DNA of 64,000 nucleotides, from NCBI GenBank assembly GCA_027563935.2, contig CM050450.1, forward strand, positions 33,901,439 through 33,965,438. The letters run 5' to 3'. Within the stretch, counting starts at the first letter, position 1. Every line of letters begins with the position of its first letter. A program made the translations under genes and the position numbers. Positions 22,825-35,366 of this stretch are shown here, one piece after another. The notes beneath the pieces are model-generated. The model saw only the letters and a list, made by a program, of their open reading frames with translations, made no database searches and was not told where the DNA came from. The DNA is from Costus lasius (taxonomy: Eukaryota; Streptophyta; Magnoliopsida; Zingiberales; Costaceae).

Positions 22825-25800
22825 TGTAACATCCCACATTCTGAACCTCAAGCAAGTAACACAATCACAAAAGTAATAGGATGTTTCATATAAGATCGAT
22901 CAAATGCTAGGTAAAACCGAGTCCAAGAAAAACACGATCTGAAAATTTTCAAAACTCCAAACACATAAAATCTTCGAATCACAAATCTCATAAATCACAT
23001 AAAGGTACCTGCCACCACGCAATACGTGCACTAGACATATGCACGTTACAGTTGTATCAAAACCGATTGCAAAAATACACATCAACTTCAATTTCAAAAC
23101 AAATCCACAAAATCGATTTTATAAACTAATACCAAACACCGAAACCAGGCCGAAGCCCGCGGTGACACAAAAATCCAACTCAGTTGATTGCCACCATCTG
23201 GCAACACAAATTCACATAGTTCACATTGTTCACATCACATGGTTCACATAGTTCATATAAATCATAAGTTTTAGCCACAACCGGCATCATAATCATAAAC
23301 ACATTAAGCATAATTCACAGCATCCATATAATGCTAACTGCGCCCCTGCTCTACACCTGAAAATAGTGAGGGGTGAGCTACACAGCCCAGTGAGTGGATA
23401 GTCTAATTGACCATCCATAACATACTCTCAAAAACATATGCAGATTATTTTAAAAATCTTTAACAGGATATCATGTCAACACATAATAACAAATTCAATG
23501 CAAAAGTCATATAAGCAGCCAAAAATATACACACCAACATATAATAACCTCAGGTTCTAGAGTTATACTCTAAACCAACCGAACACACATATTCTAAACC
23601 AACTAAACACACCATACTTAATTAACCTAGTTGTCCAGCATATTCACAAAGTGACCAATATGGTCTAACCCGGCTTGGCCAAAGCACTGGGAGCTGCAAA
23701 ATCTCGTGCAACACATAAACATGGACAGTGAATAGAATCAGGAGGTGGCCCCCGTCAGGTCACGACGTGGCACGCTGGTCTATCACGCCATAACATAAAA
23801 CGAGAATGATGACATCAAGAGGTGGCCCCTGTCTGATCAGGACATGGCACTTTGCGTCTTATATCATTCCCAACACATATAAGAGTAATGACATCAAGAG
23901 GTGGCCCCTGTCTGATCAAGACATGGCACTTTGCGTCTTATATTACCCCATCACATAAAAGAGTAGTGACATCAAGAGGTGGCCCCTGTCTAACCAAGAC
24001 ATGGCACTTTGCGTCAAAACCCGTTCTCCCAAAAGGTTCCTACTGGACAACAGACACATCTTATTTCATATTTCACAAGGGTGGACATATTTCACAAAGG
24101 TCACATAAACGGACTCCTAAGTGTCAACTAGACTCTAGGATAGTCATCACAAAAATCACATCGGGCAGGCTGAGCATCAACCCCCATCACAATAATCATA
24201 ATAGGCAGGCTGATCATCAACCCCCTCACATATCACAATACAGGGCTGAAATTCAGACCCTTAACATATCACATAAGGACTATCCCCTTGAGTTCATAGT
24301 TACACCTAGCCTTAGTCCTAACCATCACATGATCATCACAGATAATATTCGAAAACCCCATATCAACATAATTTTCGAAATTCACATAATCACATAATAT
24401 TCATATTTCACATAATCACATAATGATCAACATAAAATTCCAAAGGTCACATAAACACTTAATATTTAACAATCACATAATTACATAATATTAACAATCA
24501 TATACTATGGTGTGGTCCTTAGATTTCATGCTGATTAGTTCAATCAAAACTTACTATGTTATCACCCAAATTTTCCAAACAATTTCTCAACATTGCATAA
24601 ATACATAACCATATATATATCATGTATCAAGCATCCATAAAATCAACTTAAAATTTAAATCATGTGTTCTTATAATTTACTTTACAAATTACCACAATTA
24701 CCACCAATTACCACATGTAAACATGTTAACTAAAATCATCAAATTTACAATTAACAAGGTTTCGGCTACAACAATCATTGGCTTAATATTACCCAAAATT
24801 CTCTATAAAAATACCTTAAATTTCATGCCACAATTTTTGGTTTTCATGAGATATACACCTTTACAAAAATTTCGGTTTTCATGAAGAACAAGAATATTTT
24901 GAATTCGGTTTCAAGGAAAATACTCTAAATTTCCAACTTAAATTAAACCTTAGTAAACAAGAATCTTATGAACAAATATTCTAAATTCGGTTTTCATACC
25001 TTAAATACACTTTGCATAATTTCGGTTTTAACATGGAAATTTTCCAAGAATTCAAGTGTATTATTTAACATAAACACAACTAAATGGATAGATCAAACAA
25101 GACATTCCACTCACCTCTTAACCGAGAACACAAGGTAAAAAAAACTCCACAATAAATCGTCAAGCTTTGCAATGCTCCTAGGAAGATGCCAACAATGGAG
25201 GAGAAACACCACCACTCACTCAAAAATTTCGGCTAAGGGAAGAAGGAAGAAGAAAGTCGCCTCCAAATCTCCAAGAATCGCCAAGTTCCTTCAAGCCGTC
25301 GCCCACAATTTTCCTCAAGCCAAAATCGCCAAAAACCCTTACCCTAAGCGCAAATTCCCTCTTAACAATTCGATTTTAAGTTTTTAATCCATTAACCAAA
25401 TAATCCCAATAGGGTTTAACCCAGTAACTAAAAATTCCGAATTTTCAAACCCAATTAGCTAATCCGATTAGGACTTAATCCATTTAACTAATAATTTGAC
25501 TTTTAAATCTAACATCCAATTAATTATTTCACTTAAACACAAATCCAATAAGGATTTAATTAATATCTAATAAGGATTTAATTAATTAACCAATAAGGTC
25601 TAATTAATTAACTTACAATTTACAACCATAAATCCTAATTAATTTAACATGAACAACCAATAATAATTTATCATAAAATATCAGCCAACAAACAAATAAA
25701 TAATCTCTAATTAATTTACAATAAATTAACAACCAAATAACCTCAAATCAATTAATTACAAATTAACAATCAATAAGCCAATTAATTAGCACTCAACAAT

Positions 25801-25917
25801 TTTATTTAAATCATAATACAATATCACAGCTAATGATTTTACTTAAATCCAAATAATTTATCATAATTTATCATAGAAAATAATGCTTACCAGAACTTAA
25901 GATCCTTGGATCTTACA
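22825..25917 (-). repeat. Tekay-type LTR, 3' LTR of T2 with primer site on its far side
   Basis: Full-length 3.09-kb LTR, TGTAAGATCC...GGGATGTTACA on the minus strand. On its right are the polypurine tract and pol end of T2. On its left is TGGTATCAGAGC (minus strand), as would follow a 5' LTR. It closely resembles 11050-14123, including the GCTTGAGGTTCAGAATG end, and carries the 78-bp repeats at 23740-24030. Confidence 0.9.
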
Positions 25918-25954
25918 TTCCTCCCTCCTTATAAAGCTTTAGTCCTCTAAAGCT
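25918..25954 (-). promoter_or_regulatory. Polypurine tract and stop-codon hairpin of T2
   Basis: Same arrangement as in T1: AGCTTTAG-AGGA-CTAAAGCT hairpin over the stop codon (25935-25954), then a GGAGGGAGGAA tract against the LTR. Confidence 0.8.
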
Positions 25955-28484
25955 CAGCATCCATATCATCAAAGAGGTAAGCATAATTTTTCCTCATATC
26001 ATCTTCAGTCTCCCATGTTGCTTCTTCAACTGATTGATTTCCCCAGATAACCTTTACCAAAGGTATAGTCTTGTTCCTCAGAACTTTATCTTTTCTATCC
26101 ACAATCCGGAGAGGTCTTTCCTCAAAAGTCAAGTCATTCTGAATCTGAAGAGGTTCCAACTCCAACACATGAGATGGATCAGGATGATATTTCCTCAAAG
26201 CAGAGACATGGAATACATTATGTACATGGTCCATAGCAGGAGGTAAAGCTAAACGGTAAGCCACTGGACCAACTCTCTCAATAATATCAAAAGGACCTAC
26301 AAACCTAGGGCTCAACTTGCCCTTTTTGCCAAACCTCATAACACCCTTAGTAGGCGACACCTTCAAGAACACATGGTCTCCTACCATAAACTCCAAAGGA
26401 CGACGACGATCATCAGCATAACTCTTCTGTCTGTCCCGAGCAATTTTCAGTTTATCCTGAATCTCTCTGACCTTATCAGTAGTCTCCTGTACTGCATCAG
26501 ATCTCAAAATCATCCTGTCACCAGTTTCCACTCCAGTATTCAGATGGCTCCTTATGAGGCTTTGTATGGGAGAAGGTGCAGCTGGCGCTCCCCAAGGTGA
26601 AGCACTAGGCCGAATATACCCTTTCTCTAACAATTCCTCCAGTTGTTTCTTAAGTTCGGCCAACTCTGAAGTAGCCATACGGTAAGGAGCTCTGGAGATA
26701 GGTGCCGTACCTGGCGCCAACTCAATGCCAAACTCCACTTCTCTAACTGGTGGCAAACCTGAAAATTCCTCAGAGAATACATCAGGAAATTCTTTCACCA
26801 CCGCCATCTGAGTCAAATCAGAAGTAGAATCCTCTTGCACCTTAACATGTGCAAGATACCCCTTGCATCCACTAGCAAGTAACTTCCTGGCCTGCAGGAA
26901 AGATATCACATGTGGTCCTTGGTCTGACACTAGACCTCTCACAAAAATCCGATTCCCATCAAGCATATTCAAAGTGATCACTTTCTCAAAGCAATCCACA
27001 GAGGCATGATGTGAAGACAACCAATCCATTCCTAGGATGACATCATAATCTTGCATGTTTAAGAGGATTAGATCTACCAGAAACTCATAACCCTCTACAT
27101 GTACTACACAGTCAGTACAAATAGTATCTGTAGATAACGACTTTCCTAAGGGAGTACTCACAGACACAGCATAGTTCATCACCTTAGGTATCACAGGTAA
27201 ACATGCAGCAAACTTAACAGAGACAAAAGACAAATTTGCACCAGGGTCAAATAGAATGCGAGCTAACTGATCAAATACAAATAATGTACCTTCCACAACG
27301 GATCGGGATGCTCGTGTATCCTTCTCAGCCACAGCATACACTCTGGTCTGGACTGTAGGCTTATCTGTGCCTCTAGGCTGTATCTCAGGCTCTTTGCAGT
27401 CCTTGGCCATGTGCCCGGGTTTCTTACACCTGAAGCATACACCATTCTTCCTATGGCAGTCTTTCACTAGATGTCCTTTGAGCCCACAATGACTACAAGT
27501 GATAGCGTTTCTTGCATCCCTGGCATCCCTAAACTGCTGCGGTGCATCCCTGGACTGCTGCGGTGCCTTGTAGGAGTAAGGCTTATACCTGCTCTTCTTA
27601 TAATCTTTATGCCTAGGGTACTTCTTACCCTTGCCGCCACTGCCATACTGAGGAACCGCCGCCTCAGCTGCAGGAACTACTGTCACCGTAGCATGAGAAC
27701 TCCTCTCAGATGTATACCTCTCTATAGTGCGTGCTCGCCCAACTGTCTCGACATAGGTCTCCAAGTGCTGAGCACCAACCTGCTCTCGAATATCCCATCT
27801 GAGACCTCTCAGAAACTTGGTAGCTCTCCTCTTTTCAGTGTTTATCAGGTGAGGAGCATACTTTCCCAATTTCGTGAACTGTAGCTCATACTGGTCCACT
27901 GTCATATCACCCTGCTCTAGGTGAATAAATGCCACCTCTCGGTCCTCTACCAAGCTATCTGGAAAATACTTCTCATTAAATTGAGATAGGAAGTAAGGCC
28001 AATCCACTGTTTCCTGCCTTTCCGCTGCTAGTCTCACAACTCCTTTCCACCACTCATCTGCGTCACCACGCATCATATAGGTGGACAAACATAGCTTATC
28101 CTCATCTGAGCAGCGCATAACTTGGAAAATCTTTTCCAAGACCAACTGCCAGTTCTCAGCAGTACTGGATTCTGAGCCCCCATAAAATGAGCTAGGACCC
28201 AGTTTCTGAAATTCACTCACTAACGAGGCATAACGCCTGTGAGCGCCCTCCTGAGAGTCATCCCCCACTGCCCGAGTAGTAGTCTGGGGTCTCTCTTGAG
28301 TCAGCTGCTGCAAAAGCTGATGTTGTGCTTCTTGGTGCTGAGTCTGCTGCTGCTGCAGCATCTGAGCTTGCCTCTCAATCATGGCACCTTGTTGCTGTAC
28401 CATGCCAGTCAAGGCCTCAATAGTTCTAGTGAGGTTCGGGGTCTGCTCGCCCTCATCACTAGCATTTCCTCTGGTTCGCACCAT
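25947..28484 (-). CDS. Internally deleted Gag-protease-chromodomain fusion (T2)
   Basis: About 845 codons stay open from [12 protein letters not shown] to the normal C-terminus. The N-terminal part matches T1: Gag core, both CCHC knuckles, protease (DPGANLSF) and the start of the RT region up to [13 protein letters not shown]. The frame then passes through about 18 residues encoded by an inverted piece of integrase DNA and resumes in the integrase C-terminal region ([11 protein letters not shown]), GPF module and chromodomain. RT catalysis, RNase H, the HHCC domain and the DD35E core are all missing, so the product could form Gag and mature it but could not copy or integrate DNA. ATG codons further upstream (to 28529) only add leader translation; the T1-equivalent start is preferred. 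Whether it is expressed is unknown. Confidence 0.75.
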   Translation of the reverse strand: MVRTRGNASDEGEQTPNLTRTIEALTGMVQQQGAMIERQAQMLQQQQTQHQEAQHQLLQQLTQERPQTTTRAVGDDSQEGAHRRYASLVSEFQKLGPSSFYGGSESSTAENWQLVLEKIFQVMRCSDEDKLCLSTYMMRGDADEWWKGVVRLAAERQETVDWPYFLSQFNEKYFPDSLVEDREVAFIHLEQGDMTVDQYELQFTKLGKYAPHLINTEKRRATKFLRGLRWDIREQVGAQHLETYVETVGRARTIERYTSERSSHATVTVVPAAEAAVPQYGSGGKGKKYPRHKDYKKSRYKPYSYKAPQQSRDAPQQFRDARDARNAITCSHCGLKGHLVKDCHRKNGVCFRCKKPGHMAKDCKEPEIQPRGTDKPTVQTRVYAVAEKDTRASRSVVEGTLFVFDQLARILFDPGANLSFVSVKFAACLPVIPKVMNYAVSVSTPLGKSLSTDTICTDCVVHVEGYEFLVDLILLNMQDYDVILGMDWLSSHHASVDCFEKVITLNMLDGNRIFVRGLVSDQGPHVISFLQARKLLASGCKGYLAHVKVQEDSTSDLTQMAVVKEFPDVFSEEFSGLPPVREVEFGIELAPGTAPISRAPYRMATSELAELKKQLEELLEKGYIRPSASPWGAPAAPSPIQSLIRSHLNTGVETGDRMILRSDAVQETTDKVREIQDKLKIARDRQKSYADDRRRPLEFMVGDHVFLKVSPTKGVMRFGKKGKLSPRFVGPFDIIERVGPVAYRLALPPAMDHVHNVFHVSALRKYHPDPSHVLELEPLQIQNDLTFEERPLRIVDRKDKVLRNKTIPLVKVIWGNQSVEEATWETEDDMRKNYAYLFDDMDAEL
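26529..26580 (+). other. Micro-inversion at the T2 deletion breakpoint
   Basis: Within the minus-strand gene about 50 bp read as plus-strand integrase sequence ([15 protein letters not shown] when translated on plus). On one side it joins the integrase C-terminal part, on the other the RT entry region. About 20 bp next to it and roughly 2 kb beyond are deleted relative to T1. Confidence 0.85.
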
Positions 28485-28594
28485 CTTAAATTCCAAATTC
28501 CTACACACACATATCATGGTCACACACATATCATAGTCAGGAAAACAATCATAAACCTAACAGGTGTCTAGCAATACACAAACATGTTTTCCCC
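28485..28594 (-). other. Truncated T2 leader joined head-to-head to T3
   Basis: Matches the T1 leader up to CATGTTTTCCCC, where T1 continues toward its primer site. Here the sequence switches to plus-strand T3 protease coding sequence. The T2 primer site and 5' LTR are missing. Confidence 0.8.
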
Positions 28595-31500
28595 CTACTG
28601 TGCAGACTCGCGTGTATGCCATCGCGGAGAGGGATGCTTCGGCTTCGAAGTCCGTGGTGGAAGGTACACTTTATGTGTTTAGTTATTTGGCACGCATTCT
28701 TTTTGATCCTGGTGCCAATTTATCCTTTGTGTCTGCATGTTTTGCATCATGTCTGCCTGTGTTGCCTAGGATACTTGATTTCTGTATTTCTGTTCATACA
28801 CCTATGGGTGAGGCCGTATCTACAGATATAACATACCCTGACTGTTTGATTAAGGTAGAAGGATATGATTTACCTATTGATTTGATTAGTCTTCCTATGA
28901 AAGACTATGACATCATTCTGGGCATGGATTGGCTGTCTGCCTATCATGCTACTTTAGATTGTTTTGAAAAGCTAATTACTCTGCATCTAAGTGATGGACA
29001 GCAACTGGTTATCCAAGGCCGGATTTCAGAACAAGAGCCTTTGGTGATATCTCATCTGCAGGCCAGGAAGCTTTTAGCCCAGGGCTGCAAGGGGTATCTG
29101 GCGCATGTCAAGGTGCAGACTGAGCCTGATTTGGATCTGGCTAAAATTCCTGTGGTAAGAGAGTTTGCTGACGTCTTCTCTGATTTATCTGGGTTACCAC
29201 CCAGCAGAGAAGTTGAGTTTGGTATCGAGTTGTTGCCAGGCACAGCACCGATATCTAAAGCTCCTTACAGGATGGCAACTTCAGAACTGACAGAGCTGAA
29301 GAAGCAACTGGAAGAACTATTAGAGAAGGGGTATATTCGACCCAGTGTTTCTCCATGGGGAGCACCGGTGTTATTTGTGAAGAAGAAGGATGGTACTTTG
29401 CGCATGTGCATCGATTACCGTCAACTCAATCAAGTGACTGTTAAGAATAAGTACCCATTACCCCATATTGATGATCTCTTTGATCAGTTGCAGGGTGCTA
29501 CTGTATTCTCTAAAATTGATATGAGGTCTGGCTATTATCAGATGAAAGTTCAGGAGGAGGATGTACCTAAAACTGCATTCAGGACCAGGTATGGGCACTA
29601 TGAGTTTCTTGTTATGCCCTTTGGACTGACAAATGCTCCTGCGGTGTTTATGGATCTGATGAACAGGGTATTTCATGAGCTCCTGGACAAATGTGTGGTC
29701 GTCTTCATTGATGATATTCTGATCTACTCCAAGAATGCGCAAGACCACTCTCAGGATTTGCGCAAGGTGCTGGAGATTCTGCGGCTGAAGCGGCTATATG
29801 CTAAGGCCAGCAAATGTGAGTTCTGGCTAGATCAGATTGGTTTTCTGGGGCACATTATTTCTAGCCAGGGTGTGTCTGTGGATCCAGTGAAGGTGGAGGC
29901 CATTCTTCACTGGGGAAGACCAACTACAGCGACTGAGGTCAGAAGTTTTCTGGGCTTAGCTGGATACTACCGCCGTTTTGTGGAAGGTTTTTCCAAGTTG
30001 GCTGGTCCTCTGACTAAGTTAACTAAAAAGAATTTGAAGTTTGAGTGGTCTGATGATTGTGAGTCTAGTTTTCAGGAACTGAAAAAGAGACTGACCAGTG
30101 CTCCTATCCTCATCATTCCCTGTGATGGAGAGAAGTTCATTGTTTACACTGATGCCTCTGGTAAGGGTCTGGGTGCTGTACTGATGCAGCAAGGAAAAGT
30201 AGTCGCTTATGCTTCAAGGCAACTCAAAGATTACGAAGTAAACTACCCCACTCATGATCTGGAGTTGGCAGCTGTAGTTTTTGCCTTGAAAATCTGGAGG
30301 CACTATCTGTTTGGACAGACATTTGAATTGTTTACAGATCACCAGAGTTTGAAGTATATCTTCACTCAGAAAGAGCTGAATATGAGACAGAGGCGATGGC
30401 TTGAATTGATAAAGGATTATGACTTCACCATCCAATATCAGTCTGGTAAAGCCAATGTGGTGGCTGATGCTCTTAGTCGGTATCCTGTGACTCAGATAGC
30501 TGCATTGCGAGTCCAGGAGTGGCGACTATTGCAGGAGTTCAGTGACATGCATCTGAGTGTGACTCCGGGTGAGAGAGGCGGTCTTCTGGCTTCTCTCAGG
30601 GTTCAGTCAGACTTACTGCAGAGACTGAGATCAGGGCAGCAGTCAGATCAGGATATTCTACGGTGGAAAGAGAGGTCTGAGCAAGACTGGGATGAGAATT
30701 TCAGTATGTCGGATGATGGTCTCCTTAGATTTCGTGGAAGGGTCTGTGTCCCTGAGGACCCTGAGTTGAGAAATGAAATTCTTAAGGAAAGTCATTGCAC
30801 TAAGTATACCGTTCATCCTGGTAGTACCAAGATGTATCAGGATCTGAAAAAGACTTTCTGGTGGCACGGTATGAAGAAGGATTTGCATTTGTTTGTGTCC
30901 AGATGTTTGACTTTCCAAACCGTGAAGGCTGAGCATCAGAGGCCGGGCGGTTTGATGCAGTCTCTCCCTATTCCTCAGTGGAAGTGGGAGCATATCAGTA
31001 TGGACTTTGTGTGTGGACTGCCCAATACCAGAAGGAATCATGATGCCGTATGGGTGATTGTGGATAGACTCACGAAGTCAGCTCACTTCTTACCGATCAA
31101 AATGACTTACAGTTTGGATCGGTTAGCAAAACTGTACATCGATGAGATTGTCAGATTACATGGAGTTCCCTTGGACATTGTCTCTGATCGTGATCCTCGA
31201 TTTCTATCCAGGTTTTGGAAGAAATTACAGGAAGATTTGGGAACTAATCTGAGTTTCAGCACTGCATATCATCCTCAATCTGATGGTCAGACAGAGAGAA
31301 CTATTCAGACACTTGAGGATCTTCTGAGATCTTATGTGATTGACTGGTCTGTTGAGTGGGATCTGGACTTATCACTGATAGAGTTCACCTACAACAATAG
31401 CTTCCACTCTAGCATACAGATGGCTCCGTATGAGGCCCTATATGGGAGGAAATGCAGAACACCTATATGCTGGGAGGAAACTGGGGACAGAACAGTGCTA

Positions 31501-32058
31501 AAGTCTGATGCTGTTCAGGAAGCCACTGAGAAGATCAGAGAAATTCAGAAAAAGATGAAGATTGCTCAGGATAGACAGAAGAGTTATGCTGATGTGAGGC
31601 GGCGTCCTCTTGAGTTTTTGGTGGGAGAGCATGTTTTCCTAAAGGTCTCGCCTATGAAAGGGGTGATGAGATTTGGGAAGAGAGGAAAATTGAGTCCCAG
31701 GTACATTGGTCCCTTTGATATCATTGAGAGGATTGGACTTGTGGCATATCGACTTGCTCTGCCCCCATCACTGGAACACCTCCATAATGTGTTCCATGTT
31801 TCTGCACTCAGAAAATATTGTTCTGATCCTTCTCATGTTCTGGAGTTGGAACCTCTCCAGCTTGAAGAGAACATGACTTTTGTGGTGAAACCTCTCAGAA
31901 TTGAAGATAGAAAAGAGAAAGTGCTGAGGAATAAGGTTATTCCACTTGTGAAAGTCATCTGGGGAAATCAGTCTGTTGAAGAAGCCTCTTGGGAGGTTGA
32001 AGCAGATATGAGAAAGGAGCATCCTCACCTGTTCAGTGATGGGCTTGGTCAGCTTTAG
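28595..32058 (+). pseudogene. pol: Tekay-type Pol, gag-less divergent copy (T3)
   Basis: A long uninterrupted frame covers protease ([11 protein letters not shown]), RT (FIDD), RNase H ([10 protein letters not shown]), integrase core, GPF module and chromodomain. It is clearly diverged from T1 at the protein level but aligns throughout. Gag and the knuckles are missing: homology starts at PTVQTRVYA, where T1 residue 376 lies. The open frame upstream (GTG at 28564) is antisense T2 leader, so no natural start exists. The integrase zinc site is damaged, with CLTF in place of CLTC (TTC at 30913-30915), and FWWHGM replaces FWWPGM. It is thus a defective fragment despite the long frame. Confidence 0.85.
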
Positions 32059-32087
32059 AGGACTAAAGCTCTATAAGGGGGGGAGGA
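32051..32087 (+). promoter_or_regulatory. Polypurine tract and stop-codon hairpin of T3
   Basis: AGCTTTAG-AGGA-CTAAAGCT (32051-32070) spans the TAG stop. AAGGGGGGGAGGA then precedes the LTR. The hairpin is base-for-base the same as in T1, although the neighbouring coding sequence has diverged. Confidence 0.8.
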
Positions 32088-35000
32088 TGTAACGCCCTTG
32101 ATTTTCTGAATTTTGATTTAAGGTTAGAAATTCTGTTTCTGTATTTTATCTGTTAAAATTTTGGGATTTTTGCCTAAATGTAGGAATTTTTCCTACAGGG
32201 CAAAAATAATTATTTTGGTTGGGGATTTGAACCCTCGACCTTGAGTCTTTGTTCCTGGAATTCTTCCACCGTGATGGCACATATTTCTGATATTATTGGA
32301 GTGGCGCGTGGTGGTTAAGCCCAGGTAAGCCCATAAAACCGATTGTCACTTAAGTTAATTGGGCTATTGGATCTTGGATCCGTTTGGGGTGGGAAAAAAA
32401 AAAAAGGGGAAATTCGTGAGAGCTCCTCTCCCTCACGATTTTTGGTTTGTTTCTTGCCCTAGCCGCCTGTGTTGTCGCCCCTCACTGTGCTTGGCGCCTC
32501 CTGCAAACTTCTGACGCTGGTGGTGGCAGACTGGTGGTGGACGAACTTTCTGGAGATCCCTGACCCTCTGTTTTGGCGTTTTCTCTGTGGGCGATTTTTC
32601 TGGTGAGTAATTCGATCCTAAGGAGTCTAATCCGCTAAATTTTAGATTATCATTCAATTAAAATTCGTTATGGTCGAATTCAAATAATTATAGGGTTTTA
32701 AAATCCTGTTCTGCTGAAATCTGCATTCTCTAATCTGACCTTTGTGTACTATAACCCTAATATCTCATGGCCTATAGATCCAAATCGTATGAAACAAATT
32801 TTGTATGAAACTAGACACATTCGGCTTTAATTTGAATATGATATCGACCATATCAGAGCTGTATTTGTATTTCAATCTGTATTGCAATCTAGCTGTACAA
32901 AATCAGTTTTCTGGAAATCTGGATTTCGACCTTTATGTGTTCGAACCATCATATCTCCCTAGGTATAGCTCGAAATCCTGTGAAACCAGTTTTATTAGAC
33001 CGTAGGCTTGAAGAGCTTCATTTTGACTCCCATAACGCCTATTTTCGATTAGTTATTGGATCTGAAATATATGTCGCAATTCTGATATATGAATCTGTTT
33101 TCTTGAAATCTGAAATTCTGACCATCCCATGTTCGAACCCTTATATCTTCCTGCCTACAATTCGAAATCTTGTGAAACCAGTTTTATTGGAAACTAGATT
33201 CAGAGAGCTTCATTTTGAATACAATATTGACTAGCTTTGGTTCGAAATTGGACCAAAAATATATGTTGCAATCTGACAATATAAATCTGCTATGTTTTGG
33301 TTAGACGAAAATTCCCTTGTGAGAAAAATTTATCCTGTATGGTTTAATCTCTTAAATTGTGGTCTGTAGTTCTTCTAAAATTTATTTGCTTGATGAGAAA
33401 TTTTAGAGAAAACAAAATTGGGGATTTAACTAAGAACTTAGGAATTTTTGAAAATCATGGTTCGAGCCAATTTTGGGGCTTTTGTCAATTTTCTTCACAA
33501 ACGTGTAATTAAAATTATCTGTAGTGGGGGACTGAAATTAATTACATGAAATTTGTACGTTCTGTTAAGGTTCTGAAAGTGGCGCCCCTTACAGTAATTT
33601 TATAGCTCACGGTTTTAGGAATTTTGAGGAGATTATTTCATGAATAATTTCTGTTCTGTATTTAAATGTTTGTTATATGAATAATTTCTGTTCTGTATTT
33701 AATTGTTTGTTATGTGGATATTTCCTGTTCTGTTTATATGTTGTGAAGTTTCTGAAAACCTTGAATGTGTTAAAACATTTGTGAGAACATAGAATGGTTT
33801 GACATGAATTAAGGTTAGTTGTAAGGAATTCACTCATATAATTTCTGTTCTGTGTTTAAGGACTGGATATTGGGGTGTGTCATTTTCTGGTTTGTTAGAC
33901 TTTGGGCATAATGTAAGAATTAAGTAGTGGTTGATCCTACTTCTCCGTTTCAGTATAATCTGTTCTGTAAAATTATGCCCTAGTGTAGCACTCTTCCGTG
34001 TCCTTACCCTCCTTCTGTGGCGCTGTAATGGTGCTGATAGTCTACTACGACCCTTGAGACACCATTTCTGTTCCGTTATAGGTATTGGAGGCCAGAGTGC
34101 CACGTCCTGACAAGACGGGGGCCACCCACTGATACCTCCTCTACCATTCAGTTCTGGGTATTGGAGGCCAGAGTGCCACGTCCTAACAAGACGGGGGCCA
34201 CCCACTGATACCTCCTCTACCATTCTGTTCTGGGTATTGGAGACCAGAGTGCCACGTCCTGACAAGACGGGGGCCACCCACTGATATCTCCTCTACCATT
34301 CTGTTTCTGATATGCATGCATTGTCTCGTCCTCGGCAGAGGTGGGGTCAGACCTTCTGTGGTCTTCAGGCCTTCTGTGGCCTTTCTGTTTCCGATGTAGA
34401 CTATCCGTTTGGACTCTGAAAATTCTGATTTTCTGTCTGTCAGTTCTGATTTCTGTAGTTCTGTTTCGATCTGTATTTAGATGTATTAGGCGGTGTGGTT
34501 AGTTGGTATGGGTTGGTATATTCATATCCTACCTGTTTGATGCCTATTGTTACAAGTATCTGTATTTGATTGTGTTTGTTTCTGATATGAGCATGCATGT
34601 TAAGTTGATTTATCTTATCTGTTAAATAAAAAGAATTTCAACTTAAGTATGATATTTTTGATGTGTACTATGGATGACTTTTAGTGTCTTTTACTCACTG
34701 AGCTTTTTAGCTCACCTCCGTTGTTTAAATGTTTTCAGGTGAGACATCAAGACAGTAATTGCTACAGCTAATATGACGCTAATGTTTGATGTCATTTCTA
34801 AGAATAGTCTTCTAAAGATTTATCAGGCCTGCGTGCCTAATTTATTATGACCTATATGACATGTTTTATCTCCTGAGGGCTTATGCCTGTTTTCAGGATA
34901 TTATATTATAGTTGTTTCGTTTAAATTATTGGATACAAGTCTTGGATTCTTTTATTGAATTGGTTCTTATTTTGAAATGTCCGATTTGAGATGTGTAACC

Positions 35001-35328
35001 GAATTTGTGTTGTTTATTTTAGTATCTGAATAATCAGTTCTGTATATTTCTGAAATTCCACATATGTGTAGTGTGGACGTTTGTTGTTGTTACAAGATAT
35101 GTGTGTCTGTGCAGCAGTAGTTTAGAATACTTGCTGCCGGATTTTTTTTGGATTTCCGGATTTCTATTTCCTAGTAATCGATCCTATTCAGTTCTGTGCG
35201 GTTTTCTGTTCCGTAGTAATGTCCTTCGATGCCGCTTTCTTCTTGTGTTTTAATGGAAGAGTAAAAAATTTTTGAAACCCCGTATTTTACTTGTATGCGT
35301 GTGGGGTGTGATTATGTGGGATGTTACA
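32088..35328 (+). repeat. Divergent Tekay-type LTR of T3
   Basis: 3.24 kb from TGTAACGCCC to GGGATGTTACA. Its U3 differs from the other Tekay LTRs, but the end is shared. It has a 76-bp tandem repeat at 34081-34305 (GGTATTGGAGGCCAGAGTG starts at 34081; the next units begin at 34157 and 34233). It also has a candidate intron with donor CTG|GTGAGTAA at 32603 and acceptor AATGTTTTCAG at 34738. The block 32700-33300 has two diverged repeats around TCGAAATC..TGTGAAACCAGTTTTATT. Confidence 0.85.
34081..34305. repeat. 76-bp tandem repeat in T3 LTR
   Basis: Three units exactly 76 bp apart, each with GTGCCACGTCCTGACAAG or a one-base variant and GGGGGCCACCCACTGATA. The core corresponds to the 78-bp repeat of the other Tekay LTRs, although flanking LTR sequence has diverged. 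Confidence 0.9.
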
Positions 35329-35366
35329 GAATGGTATCAGAGGATCGAGTGGATGGGAGGTTTTGA
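35329..35366 (+). promoter_or_regulatory. Primer-binding site and short leader after the T3 LTR
   Basis: GAATGGTATCAGAGG directly follows the LTR, as for a 5' LTR, with about 24 bp of leader-like DNA. It then joins a truncated LTR of the other subfamily at GAATTAATGGG. Confidence 0.75.

Noticed and set aside
28564..28594. Upstream start for the T3 frame
   Set aside because: These codons are antisense T2 leader and begin with GTG. They are not part of a natural Tekay protein.
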